Source of the DNA: Ruminococcaceae bacterium UBA2806
GTDB taxonomy: Bacteria; Bacillota; Clostridia; Oscillospirales; Acutalibacteraceae
NCBI GenBank assembly: GCA_002351795.1
Contig: DEHG01000107.1
Location: 1-5,531 of the forward strand
DNA length: 5,531 nt
Reading direction: 5' to 3'
Part shown: positions 1 to 5,531 of the stretch, in pieces
Layout of the letters: each line of letters opens with the position of its first letter
Position numbering within the stretch: position 1 is the first letter of the stretch
The notes under the pieces: model-generated
Databases searched by the model: none
Told to the model about the DNA's origin: nothing
What the model saw: the letters and a program-made list of their open reading frames with translations, nothing else
Program-made: the position numbers and the translations under genes

Positions 1-38
1 TGCTTGTCTGAACTCTCTGTGTATGCAGAAATAAAGGG

Positions 39-67
39 TTGCATTTTTAGGATTAATAATGTACAAT
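39..67 (+). promoter_or_regulatory. Candidate sigma-A promoter 1 for the pur operon
   Basis: TTGCAT (39-44) and TACAAT (62-67) are separated by 17 bases. The -10 matches TATAAT at 5 of 6 positions and the -35 matches TTGACA only in its TTG. Transcription would start near base 74, leaving a leader of about 50 bases before purE. The stretch 1-123 is AT-rich and I see no convincing PurR box, guanine riboswitch core or terminator hairpin in it, although a regulatory element could lie left of the window. This is a pattern match only and competes with the overlapping candidate at 60-89. Confidence 0.45.
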
Positions 68-89
68 TATAGATGGAGTATTCTATAAT
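60..89 (+). promoter_or_regulatory. Candidate sigma-A promoter 2 (perfect -10)
   Basis: A perfect TATAAT lies at 84-89, with TGTACA (60-65, 4 of 6 matches to TTGACA) 18 bases upstream. Transcription would start near base 96, giving a leader of about 28 bases with the purE ribosome site close to the 5' end. Its -35 overlaps the -10 of candidate 1, so the two could not both be occupied at once. Only a 5'-end map would separate them. Confidence 0.4.
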
Positions 90-108
90 AAATAAAGCGA
101 AGGAATAC

Positions 109-117
109 AAAGGAGAG
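109..117 (+). promoter_or_regulatory. Ribosome binding site deciding the purE start
   Basis: AAAGGAGAG sits with its AGGAG core eight bases before ATG 124. This strong site argues for initiation at 124 and not at the in-frame ATG at 73, which lies inside the promoter region and has no comparable site upstream. Confidence 0.88.
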
Positions 118-123
118 TTTTTT

Positions 124-636
124 ATGTCAGAACAAAAAAAGGTAGCAGTTATTATGGGAAGCGACAGCGATTTTCCTGTAGTGTCGGGCGCAGTAAAAAC
201 ATTGGCGTCATACGGAGTACCGTTTGAGGTGCATGTTATGTCGGCTCACCGTACACCTGAAAAGGCAGCGGAGTTTTCAAAAAATGCCCGCAAAAACGGT
301 TTCGGTGTGATTATTGCGGCAGCAGGCAAGGCAGCTCATCTTGCAGGTGTGCTGGCAGCTCATACCACTATCCCTGTAATAGGTATCCCGATAAAATCAT
401 CTACGCTTGACGGTCTTGACGCCCTTCTTGCAACAGTACAGATGCCAAAGGGCATACCTGTAGCGACTGTCGCTATCGACGGCGCAGATAATGCAGCTAT
501 CCTTGCAATACAGATGCTTGCTCTTTCTGATGATATCCTGGCTGAAAAGCTTGCTCAGGATAAGATCACTATGGAAGAGGGAGTTGAAAAAAAGGACGAG
601 GCTATCCAGGAAAAAGTACAGGATATTATCGGCTGA
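124..636 (+). CDS. purE: PurE, class I N5-carboxyaminoimidazole ribonucleotide mutase
   Basis: This 170-residue cytoplasmic enzyme converts N5-CAIR to CAIR (step 6 of purine synthesis); the family is an octamer. The N-terminal phosphate-binding motif MGSDSD is at residues 11-16 and SAHRTP at 40-45 contains the catalytic His42 (His45 in E. coli). A further nucleotide-site segment, GKAAHLAG (68-75), is followed by [11 protein letters not shown] (92-102) and [14 protein letters not shown] (105-118). These mark the class I bacterial mutase and not the animal or Treponema class II carboxylase. The usual HLPG is HLAG here, a change I associate with clostridial and Bacteroidetes versions. The start at 124 is set by the ribosome site at 109-117, and the resulting length fits the family (about 160-170). 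It is the first gene of the operon, 15 bases before purF. Class I PurE normally needs PurK for its substrate; purK is not in the window. Confidence 0.97.
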   Translation: MSEQKKVAVIMGSDSDFPVVSGAVKTLASYGVPFEVHVMSAHRTPEKAAEFSKNARKNGFGVIIAAAGKAAHLAGVLAAHTTIPVIGIPIKSSTLDGLDALLATVQMPKGIPVATVAIDGADNAAILAIQMLALSDDILAEKLAQDKITMEEGVEKKDEAIQEKVQDIIG

Positions 637-651
637 TCATAAGGAGTTATT

Positions 652-2064
652 ATGTCTGAATTACATGATGAATGCGGTGTTTTCGGTATTTACAAAAACA
701 ATGAAAACATGAATATTGCAGATGAGACCTATCTTGCGCTTTATGCGCTGCAGCACAGGGGACAGATAGGTGCAGGTATTGCCGTAAATAAGGACGGCAA
801 TATGAAATATTTCAAGGGTCACGGAATGATACCTGAGGCAATTCCTGAAAAGGAGCTAAGCCGTCTCGGTTCGGGACGTATAGCCTTGGGTCATGTCAAA
901 TATTCCTCGGGAGAGGCTGTCGATCATGAAAATCTTGCGCCGCTGGTAATGCGCTATATCAAAGGTCAGCTTGCGATCTGCATGAACGGTTCCATTACGA
1001 ATTTCAGTGAGCTTCGTGAAGAACTGAATCAGGGCGCTGCCATTTTCCAGTCAAACGGCGATACAGAGGTAATTGCCTATGTTATCGCAAGGGAAAGAAT
1101 AAAAACGGCTTCTATTGAAGATGCTGTTAAAAATGCAGTAAAAAAGCTTAAAGGTGCATATGCCATTGCGCTTATGTCGCCAAGCAAGCTTATCGGTGTA
1201 AGAGATCCGATGGGCATACGTCCGCTGTGCTATGGTAAAATAGGGGACAGCTATGTTATTGCCTCAGAGTCTTGCGTCTTTGACAGTCTCGGCGGAGAGT
1301 TTATCAGAGATGTCAAACCGGGAGAAATGATCGTTGTCGATGATGAGGGTCTTCACAGCTATCAGGTTATGGAAAGCAGCAAAACAGCTCTTTGTATTTT
1401 TGAGTATGTATACTTTTCCCGTCCGGATACCGTGCTTGACGGTGTTTCGGTTGCAAGGGCAAGACAGAGAGCAGGCGAGCTTCTTGCAAAGCAGCATCCG
1501 ATAGAGGCTGATTTTGTATGCGGCGTTCCGGACTGCGGAATAGAATCGGCTATAGGCTATTCTATGGAGTCGGGAATAAAATATGCTACAGGTCTTATAA
1601 AGAATAAATATATCGGCCGTGCATTCAATGACCGTAAGAAAAATAATGAATATCTTATGCGTATCAAGCTCAATGCTCTCAAGCATAATGTTGAGGGAAA
1701 GAGAGTCATCGTAATTGATGATTCGATCCTGAAGGGCGCAACAAGCAGGCACATTGTCGATCTGCTCAGGGCAGCAGGAGCAAAAGAGGTGCATATGAGA
1801 ATTGCTTCTCCGATGTTCATAAATCCTTGCTATCTTACAAGCGATACCACTCCAAAGGAGGATCTTATCGCTTCAAGAATGACCTGCGAGGAGATATGCA
1901 GATATATCGGAGCAGACAGTCTCGGATTCCTGTCAGCGGAGAGTCTTCCCTCTATCGCAAAGGAATGTAAGCTTGATTTTTGTGACGCCTGCTTTACAGG
2001 CAATTATCCGCTTGATATTTCGGATATGAGCAGGACTGACAAATATTCACAAAAGATAGAATAA
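652..2064 (+). CDS. purF: PurF, amidophosphoribosyltransferase (divergent, Fe-S type)
   Basis: 470 residues; PurF makes 5-phosphoribosylamine from PRPP and glutamine, the committed and feedback-controlled step. The N-terminal glutaminase (Ntn hydrolase) domain begins MSELHDECGVFGIY, so a seven-residue propeptide precedes the presumed nucleophile Cys8, as in the Bacillus type. QHRGQ is at 34-38, the oxyanion NG at 112-113 and Asp137 (E. coli Asp127) is kept. The C-terminal phosphoribosyltransferase domain has GVPDCG (291-296), GLIKNKYIGR (314-323) and the PRPP loop DDSILKGATS (356-365). Cys248, Cys393, Cys444 and Cys447 align with the four iron-sulfur ligands of B. subtilis PurF. Oddities: HVKY (81-84) for HVRY, CMNGS for AHNGN, KGATS for RGTTS, and no FIxPxQ-like stretch after GRAF. 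The frame is intact and the length normal. AAGGAG at 641-646 precedes ATG 652. A true PurF is likely from the operon context; altered properties are possible. Confidence 0.93.
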   Translation: MSELHDECGVFGIYKNNENMNIADETYLALYALQHRGQIGAGIAVNKDGNMKYFKGHGMIPEAIPEKELSRLGSGRIALGHVKYSSGEAVDHENLAPLVMRYIKGQLAICMNGSITNFSELREELNQGAAIFQSNGDTEVIAYVIARERIKTASIEDAVKNAVKKLKGAYAIALMSPSKLIGVRDPMGIRPLCYGKIGDSYVIASESCVFDSLGGEFIRDVKPGEMIVVDDEGLHSYQVMESSKTALCIFEYVYFSRPDTVLDGVSVARARQRAGELLAKQHPIEADFVCGVPDCGIESAIGYSMESGIKYATGLIKNKYIGRAFNDRKKNNEYLMRIKLNALKHNVEGKRVIVIDDSILKGATSRHIVDLLRAAGAKEVHMRIASPMFINPCYLTSDTTPKEDLIASRMTCEEICRYIGADSLGFLSAESLPSIAKECKLDFCDACFTGNYPLDISDMSRTDKYSQKIE

Positions 2065-2089
2065 CTAACAGCTAACCGGAGGTAAATAT

Positions 2090-3127
2090 ATGAAAAGCTT
2101 TAGTGACAGTTATAAGGCAGCGGGCGTTGACGTTACCGCAGGCTACAGATCCGTTGAGCTTATGAAGGAGCATGTTGCAAAAACAATGACAAAGGGTGTT
2201 CTTTCAGGCATAGGCGGCTTCGGCGGTCTTTTTGAGATAGATACAACGGGTATGGATCATCCTGTTCTTGTTTCGGGAACAGATGGTGTAGGTACAAAGT
2301 TAAAGGTTGCAATGCTTCTCGATAAGCACGATACTATCGGCATCGACTGCGTTGCAATGTGCGTGAATGATATAATCTGCTGCGGTGCAAAGCCGCAGTT
2401 CTTCCTTGACTATATCGCTATCGGAAAGAACTATCCTGAAAAGGTAGCAGAAATTGTAAAGGGCGTTGCAGAGGGCTGCGTTCAGAGCGGCTGCGCTCTT
2501 GTCGGCGGAGAAACTGCCGAGCATCCCGGAATGATGGCAGAGGACGATTATGACCTTGCAGGTTTTTCTGTGGGTGTTGTCGATAAGGAAAAGATCCTGC
2601 AGCCCGAAACACAGAATGCCGGTGATGTTATGATAGGAATAAAGTCAAGCGGCGTTCATTCAAATGGCTTTTCACTTGTCAGAAAGGTGTTTGATATCAG
2701 CACAAAGGAAAGCATTTCAAAGTACTATGATGAGCTTGGAATGACTCTGGGTGAGGCGCTTCTTACACCGACAAGAATTTATGTGAAGGCGATCCTTTCA
2801 CTTCTTGACAGCGTAAAGGTAAAGTCCATTTCCCATATCACAGGCGGCGGCTTCTATGAAAACATTCCCCGTTCACTTCCGAAGGGTCTTTCCGCAAAGA
2901 TAAAGCGCAGTGATGTACAGGTACTGCCGATATTTGATCTTATTGCAAAGACAGGAAATATCCCCGAAAGAGATATGTTCAATACCTTCAATATGGGCGT
3001 CGGCATGACAGTCGTTGTTGATAAGGCAGACGCACAGAAGGCTGTAGAGGTACTTAAAGCAGCCGGCGAGGATGCATATGTTTTAGGCGAGCTTGTTGAA
3101 AGTGATGAAGGCGTGATCATAGAGTAA
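2090..3127 (+). CDS. purM: PurM, phosphoribosylformylglycinamidine cyclo-ligase (AIR synthetase)
   Basis: 345 residues, essentially the length of Bacillus and E. coli PurM. The enzyme uses ATP to close FGAM to aminoimidazole ribonucleotide (step 5) and acts as a cytoplasmic dimer. The N-terminal AIRS domain carries SGTDGVGTK (62-70), the ATP-binding signature, then [17 protein letters not shown] (92-108) and GGETAEHPG (139-147, usually GGETAEMPG). The C-terminal domain has [13 protein letters not shown] (186-198), [12 protein letters not shown] (250-261) and FNMGVGM (300-306). All expected motifs are present and nothing suggests truncation. CCGGAGGT at 2077-2084 precedes ATG 2090, 25 bases after the purF stop, the widest gap in the operon. 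The identification is secure. Confidence 0.98.
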   Translation: MKSFSDSYKAAGVDVTAGYRSVELMKEHVAKTMTKGVLSGIGGFGGLFEIDTTGMDHPVLVSGTDGVGTKLKVAMLLDKHDTIGIDCVAMCVNDIICCGAKPQFFLDYIAIGKNYPEKVAEIVKGVAEGCVQSGCALVGGETAEHPGMMAEDDYDLAGFSVGVVDKEKILQPETQNAGDVMIGIKSSGVHSNGFSLVRKVFDISTKESISKYYDELGMTLGEALLTPTRIYVKAILSLLDSVKVKSISHITGGGFYENIPRSLPKGLSAKIKRSDVQVLPIFDLIAKTGNIPERDMFNTFNMGVGMTVVVDKADAQKAVEVLKAAGEDAYVLGELVESDEGVIIE

Positions 3128-3144
3128 GAAAGGTTTGCGTACAG

Positions 3145-3768
3145 ATGAAAAATATTGTAGTGCTTGTTTCGGGCGGGGGAACAAATCTCCAGGCGCTTAT
3201 TGACGCTCAGGAAAGCGGTAAGATCCAGGGCGGCAGAATAACCTGCGTCATTTCCTCAAAGCCTGGCGCATATGCGCTTGAACGTGCAAAAAAGCATAAT
3301 ATAAAGTCAAGAGTGATTGCAAGAAAGGAATATGCCGATTCTGTCGTATACAGTAAGGCAATTCTTGAAGCGCTTGATGAGGAAAAGGCTGATCTTGTTG
3401 TATATGCAGGCTTTATGACGATACTTGACGAGCTTGTTGTAAAAGCATATCCGTACAAGATGATGAATGTACATCCTGCTCTTATCCCAAGCTTCTGCGG
3501 CAAAGGCTATTACGGACTGAGGGTACATGAGGAGGCGCTTAAAAAGGGCGTTAAGCTTACTGGCGCAACGGTGCATTTTGTTACAGAGGTTTGTGACGGC
3601 GGTCCGATAATCCTGCAGAAGGCTGTTGAAGTACAGAGTGGAGATACGCCTGAAATACTGCAAAAAAGAGTAATGGAGCAGGCTGAATGGAAGATATTGC
3701 CGCAGGCTGTATCCTTGTTCTGCGAGGACAGACTTGAGGTAAAAGACGATATAGTATATATAAAGTGA
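3145..3768 (+). CDS. purN: PurN, folate-dependent glycinamide ribonucleotide formyltransferase
   Basis: 207 residues; PurN transfers a formyl group from 10-formyltetrahydrofolate to GAR, giving FGAR (step 3). The start motif VLVSGGGTNLQALID (6-20) is the phosphate-binding loop of the family. The catalytic triad is visible as Asn108 and His110 in NVHPALIPSF (108-117) and Asp151 in VCDGGPII (149-156), matching E. coli Asn106, His108 and Asp144. The segment CGKGYYGLRVHEEAL (118-132) in place of the E. coli PGLHA type is typical of clostridial PurN as I know it. The only purine-rich site upstream, AAGAAAGG at 3126-3133, overlaps the purM stop and lies 11 bases from ATG 3145. It is weaker than the other sites, so translation may depend on ribosomes finishing purM (inference). 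No alternative in-frame start fits the family N-terminus better. PurN needs 10-formyl-THF, as PurH does. Confidence 0.97.
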   Translation: MKNIVVLVSGGGTNLQALIDAQESGKIQGGRITCVISSKPGAYALERAKKHNIKSRVIARKEYADSVVYSKAILEALDEEKADLVVYAGFMTILDELVVKAYPYKMMNVHPALIPSFCGKGYYGLRVHEEALKKGVKLTGATVHFVTEVCDGGPIILQKAVEVQSGDTPEILQKRVMEQAEWKILPQAVSLFCEDRLEVKDDIVYIK

Positions 3769-3778
3769 GGTAAAAGGC

Positions 3779-4486
3779 ATGACAGATATGGTAAAGGAGA
3801 TTTCCTCAACGACCTATCCCGGAAGAGGAATAATCATAGGCAAAAGTGAGGACGGCACAAAGGCGGTTATCGGATATTTTATCATGGGCAGAAGCTCAAA
3901 CAGCAGAAACAGGGTTTTTGTAAAAGAGGGAAATGATCTCAAAACTCAGGCATTTGACCCTTCACTGCTTGTTGACCCTTCTCTGATAATCTATGCGCCG
4001 GTGCGTACACTTGAAAATCAGACAGTCGTAACAAACGGCGATCAGACCGATACTGTAAGGGATTTCATCCTTGAAGGCAAAAGCTTTGAGGACGCTCTCA
4101 GAACAAGGACATTTGAGCCTGATCCGCCTAACTTCACTCCGAGGATTTCGGGTATACTTGAATTTGCAGACGGTGATTTTTCATATAAAATGTCTATTCT
4201 TAAAAGCAATGAGGGCAGGGAAAACTCCGCTCTTCGCTTCTTCTTTGAATATGCACAGCCTGTTGCAGGTGAGGGACATTTTATCCATACATACAAATGT
4301 GACGGCAATCCCATTCCTTCATTCGAGGGTGAACCGACACTTGTGGATATAAAGGGTGATATCGACACATTTACTCAGAATGTCTGGAATGCGCTTAACG
4401 AGGATAATAAGGTTTCTCTTTACACAAGATTTATTGACCTTAAAACAGGTGATTTTGAGGACATAATTGTCAATAAGAACGTTTGA
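3779..4486 (+). CDS. purO: PurO-family (archaeal-type) IMP cyclohydrolase
   Basis: 235 residues, no signal peptide or membrane segment. I recognise the archaeal IMP cyclohydrolase family (Pfam IMP_cyclohyd) from YPGRGIIIGKS (13-23), FIMGRSSNSRNRVFV (34-48), VVTNGDQTDTVRDFI (83-97) and EPDPPNFTPRISGI (113-126). The first three correspond to the YxGR, SRS..NR and VVSNGxxTD elements of Methanothermobacter PurO, an Ntn-hydrolase-fold protein of about 200 residues. The likely reaction is FAICAR to IMP, the last step of the pathway. Position supports this: the gene sits between purN and a purH that lacks its own cyclohydrolase domain. The ATG at 3779 follows GAGG (3767-3770, overlapping the purN stop) by eight bases; an in-frame ATG at 3788 is a less likely start. 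The C-terminal part (about 127-235) is longer than in archaeal forms and I recognise no catalytic motif in it. Function is inferred from family and context. Confidence 0.9.
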   Translation: MTDMVKEISSTTYPGRGIIIGKSEDGTKAVIGYFIMGRSSNSRNRVFVKEGNDLKTQAFDPSLLVDPSLIIYAPVRTLENQTVVTNGDQTDTVRDFILEGKSFEDALRTRTFEPDPPNFTPRISGILEFADGDFSYKMSILKSNEGRENSALRFFFEYAQPVAGEGHFIHTYKCDGNPIPSFEGEPTLVDIKGDIDTFTQNVWNALNEDNKVSLYTRFIDLKTGDFEDIIVNKNV

Positions 4487-4488
4487 TG

Positions 4489-4495
4489 AAAGGAG
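4489..4495 (+). promoter_or_regulatory. Ribosome binding site fixing the purH start
   Basis: AAAGGAG lies eight bases before ATG 4504. An in-frame ATG at 4486 overlaps the last base of the purO-like stop codon (TGATG) and would add only six residues, but it has no ribosome site of its own. An in-frame TAA at 4474-4476 blocks any longer N-terminus. The site therefore supports a short PurH starting at 4504. Confidence 0.85.
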
Positions 4496-4503
4496 TTTTT
4501 ACA

Positions 4504-5531
4504 ATGAACGAGCTTGAACTTAAATACGGCTGCAACCCTAATCAGAAGCCGTCAAAAATATTTATGGAGGACGGCAGCGAGCTGCCTGTTACCGTGCTTA
4601 ACGGCAGACCCGGATATATCAATTTCCTTGATGCATTCAACAGCTGGCAGCTTGTAAACGAGCTTAAAGCAGCAACAGGACTTCCCGCAGCGGCATCCTT
4701 CAAGCATGTAAGTCCCGCAGGCGCAGCAGTTGCTACTGAGCTTTCGGATACTCTTAAAAAGATCTATTTTGTAGATGATCTGGAGCTTTCACCAATAGCA
4801 TCCGCATATGCTAAGGCAAGAGGCGCAGACAGAATGTCTTCCTACGGCGACTGGGTCGCTCTTTCCGATACCTGTGATAAACAAACAGCTCTGCTTCTGA
4901 AAAGAGAGGTTTCCGATGGCATTATTGCTCCCGATTACACAGACGAGGCTCTTGAGATTCTTAAATCAAAGCGCAAGGGTACATATAATGTTGTAAAGAT
5001 AGATACTTCCTATGTTCCCGCAGCAGTTGAGCATAAGCAGGTTTACGGAATTACATTTGAGCAGGGCAGAAATGACCTGAAAATTGATGCCGATATGCTC
5101 AAAAACATAGTTACAGAAAATAAGGAGCTTACCGAGGAAGCTAAAAGAGATCTCATTATCGCTCTTATCACTCTTAAATATACACAGTCAAATTCCGTTT
5201 GCTATGCAAAGGACGGTCAGGCTATCGGCGTAGGCGCAGGTCAGCAGTCAAGGATCCACTGCACAAGACTTGCAGGAAATAAGGCTGATATCTGGTACCT
5301 CAGACAGAATCCGAAGGTACTTGCACTTCCTTTCCGTGAGGATATCAGAAGACCCGACAGGGATAATACAATTGATGTATATATTTCCGATGATTATGAG
5401 GACGTTCTTGCAAACGGTATCTGGGAGCAGTTCTTCACTGTTAAGCCTGAGCCGCTTACAAGAGAAGAGAAAAAGGAATGGCTTAAAACTCTCAGCGGTG
5501 TTTCACTCGGTTCTGATGCATTCTTCCCGTT
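4504..5531 (+). CDS. purH: PurH, stand-alone AICAR transformylase (3' end outside window)
   Basis: 342 complete residues are visible before the window ends. PurH of this type transfers the formyl group of 10-formyl-THF to AICAR, giving FAICAR. The protein starts directly with LKYGCNPNQ (6-14), the LRYGxNPHQ motif that normally begins the second half of bifunctional PurH. It continues with FLDAFNSWQLVNEL (41-54) and ASFKHVSPAG (64-73), whose Lys67-His68 are the catalytic pair of the family. DLELSPIASAYAKARGADRMSS spans 92-113, TLKYTQSNSV 223-232 and GVGAGQQSRIHCTRLAG 242-258. The N-terminal IMP cyclohydrolase (MGS-like) domain of about 190-200 residues is missing, and an in-frame TAA at 4474-4476 excludes an upstream extension. 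I know stand-alone clostridial forms of roughly 390 residues, so about 50 residues, including the C-terminal GGS-containing active-site segment, should lie beyond base 5531. The gene is 17 bases after the purO-like gene. Confidence 0.96.
   Translation, partial: MNELELKYGCNPNQKPSKIFMEDGSELPVTVLNGRPGYINFLDAFNSWQLVNELKAATGLPAAASFKHVSPAGAAVATELSDTLKKIYFVDDLELSPIASAYAKARGADRMSSYGDWVALSDTCDKQTALLLKREVSDGIIAPDYTDEALEILKSKRKGTYNVVKIDTSYVPAAVEHKQVYGITFEQGRNDLKIDADMLKNIVTENKELTEEAKRDLIIALITLKYTQSNSVCYAKDGQAIGVGAGQQSRIHCTRLAGNKADIWYLRQNPKVLALPFREDIRRPDRDNTIDVYISDDYEDVLANGIWEQFFTVKPEPLTREEKKEWLKTLSGVSLGSDAFFP

Noticed and set aside
1..72. Open frame 1-72 ending in TAG as the tail of an upstream gene
   Set aside because: Only 23 codons are visible, nothing is recognisable, and it would run through promoter candidate 1. 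It cannot be supported or excluded from this window.
73..123. In-frame upstream ATG that would extend PurE by 17 residues
   Set aside because: It lies within the promoter region, has no Shine-Dalgarno sequence and adds residues not seen in the family; ATG 124 has a strong site at ideal spacing.
115..123. T-rich run before purE (and a similar one at 4496-4500 before purH) as a terminator
   Set aside because: No GC-rich hairpin precedes either run; both are the AT-rich spacer between ribosome site and start codon.
491..712. 73-codon frame spanning the purE/purF junction
   Set aside because: It is out of frame with two well-supported genes, and its basic, low-information product matches no family.
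1264..1794. 176-codon open frame on the minus strand inside purF
   Set aside because: It is fully antisense to a conserved gene, its cysteine- and isoleucine-rich product resembles nothing I know, and it looks like a codon-bias shadow. The same holds for the minus-strand frames inside purM, purN and the purO-like gene.
4071..4352. 93-codon plus-strand frame inside the purO-like gene
   Set aside because: It is an alternate-frame overlap with no family match, while the main frame carries clear PurO motifs.
4486..4503. ATG 4486 overlapping the purO-like stop as the purH start
   Set aside because: It is in frame and would add six residues, but the ribosome site at 4489-4495 lies inside that extension and fits ATG 4504 exactly. 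Translational coupling through TGATG remains a minor possibility.

Overview
The window is one compact, plus-strand de novo purine biosynthesis operon with the order purE - purF - purM - purN - purO-like - purH (cut by the window end). Gaps between genes are only 10 to 25 bases, every gene but purN has a clear Shine-Dalgarno sequence, and no terminator or internal promoter is visible. This points to a single polycistronic message. Protein style (clostridial PurE and PurN subtypes, a Bacillus-type PurF with a propeptide and iron-sulfur cysteines), moderate GC, AGGAG ribosome sites and heavy use of CTT leucine codons suggest a gut or rumen clostridium, probably Oscillospiraceae (Ruminococcus-like). 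The genus is inference.

Layout: bases 1-123 are a short leader with two overlapping sigma-A-like promoter candidates and a strong ribosome binding site. Then come purE (124-636), purF (652-2064), purM (2090-3127), purN (3145-3768), a 235-residue gene of the archaeal-type IMP cyclohydrolase family PurO (3779-4486), and purH from 4504 off the right edge.

How the genes work together: PurF makes phosphoribosylamine from PRPP and glutamine (step 1), PurN formylates GAR (step 3), PurM closes the imidazole ring to AIR (step 5), PurE makes CAIR (step 6), PurH formylates AICAR and the PurO-like protein closes FAICAR to IMP (last two steps). PurD, PurL/Q/S, PurK, PurC and PurB are not in the window and must lie elsewhere.

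Two points deserve attention. First, purH encodes only the AICAR transformylase half of the usual bifunctional enzyme. An in-frame stop 30 bases upstream of its start shows that the cyclohydrolase half is really absent, and the adjacent PurO-family gene supplies the obvious replacement. This is a hybrid of bacterial (folate-dependent PurH) and archaeal (PurO) chemistry. Second, PurF has its catalytic cysteine and all four presumed Fe-S cysteines but departs from consensus at several otherwise highly conserved glutamine-site and PRPP-site positions. The rest is an ordinary housekeeping operon; I found no mobile element, CRISPR array, RNA gene or clear riboswitch.
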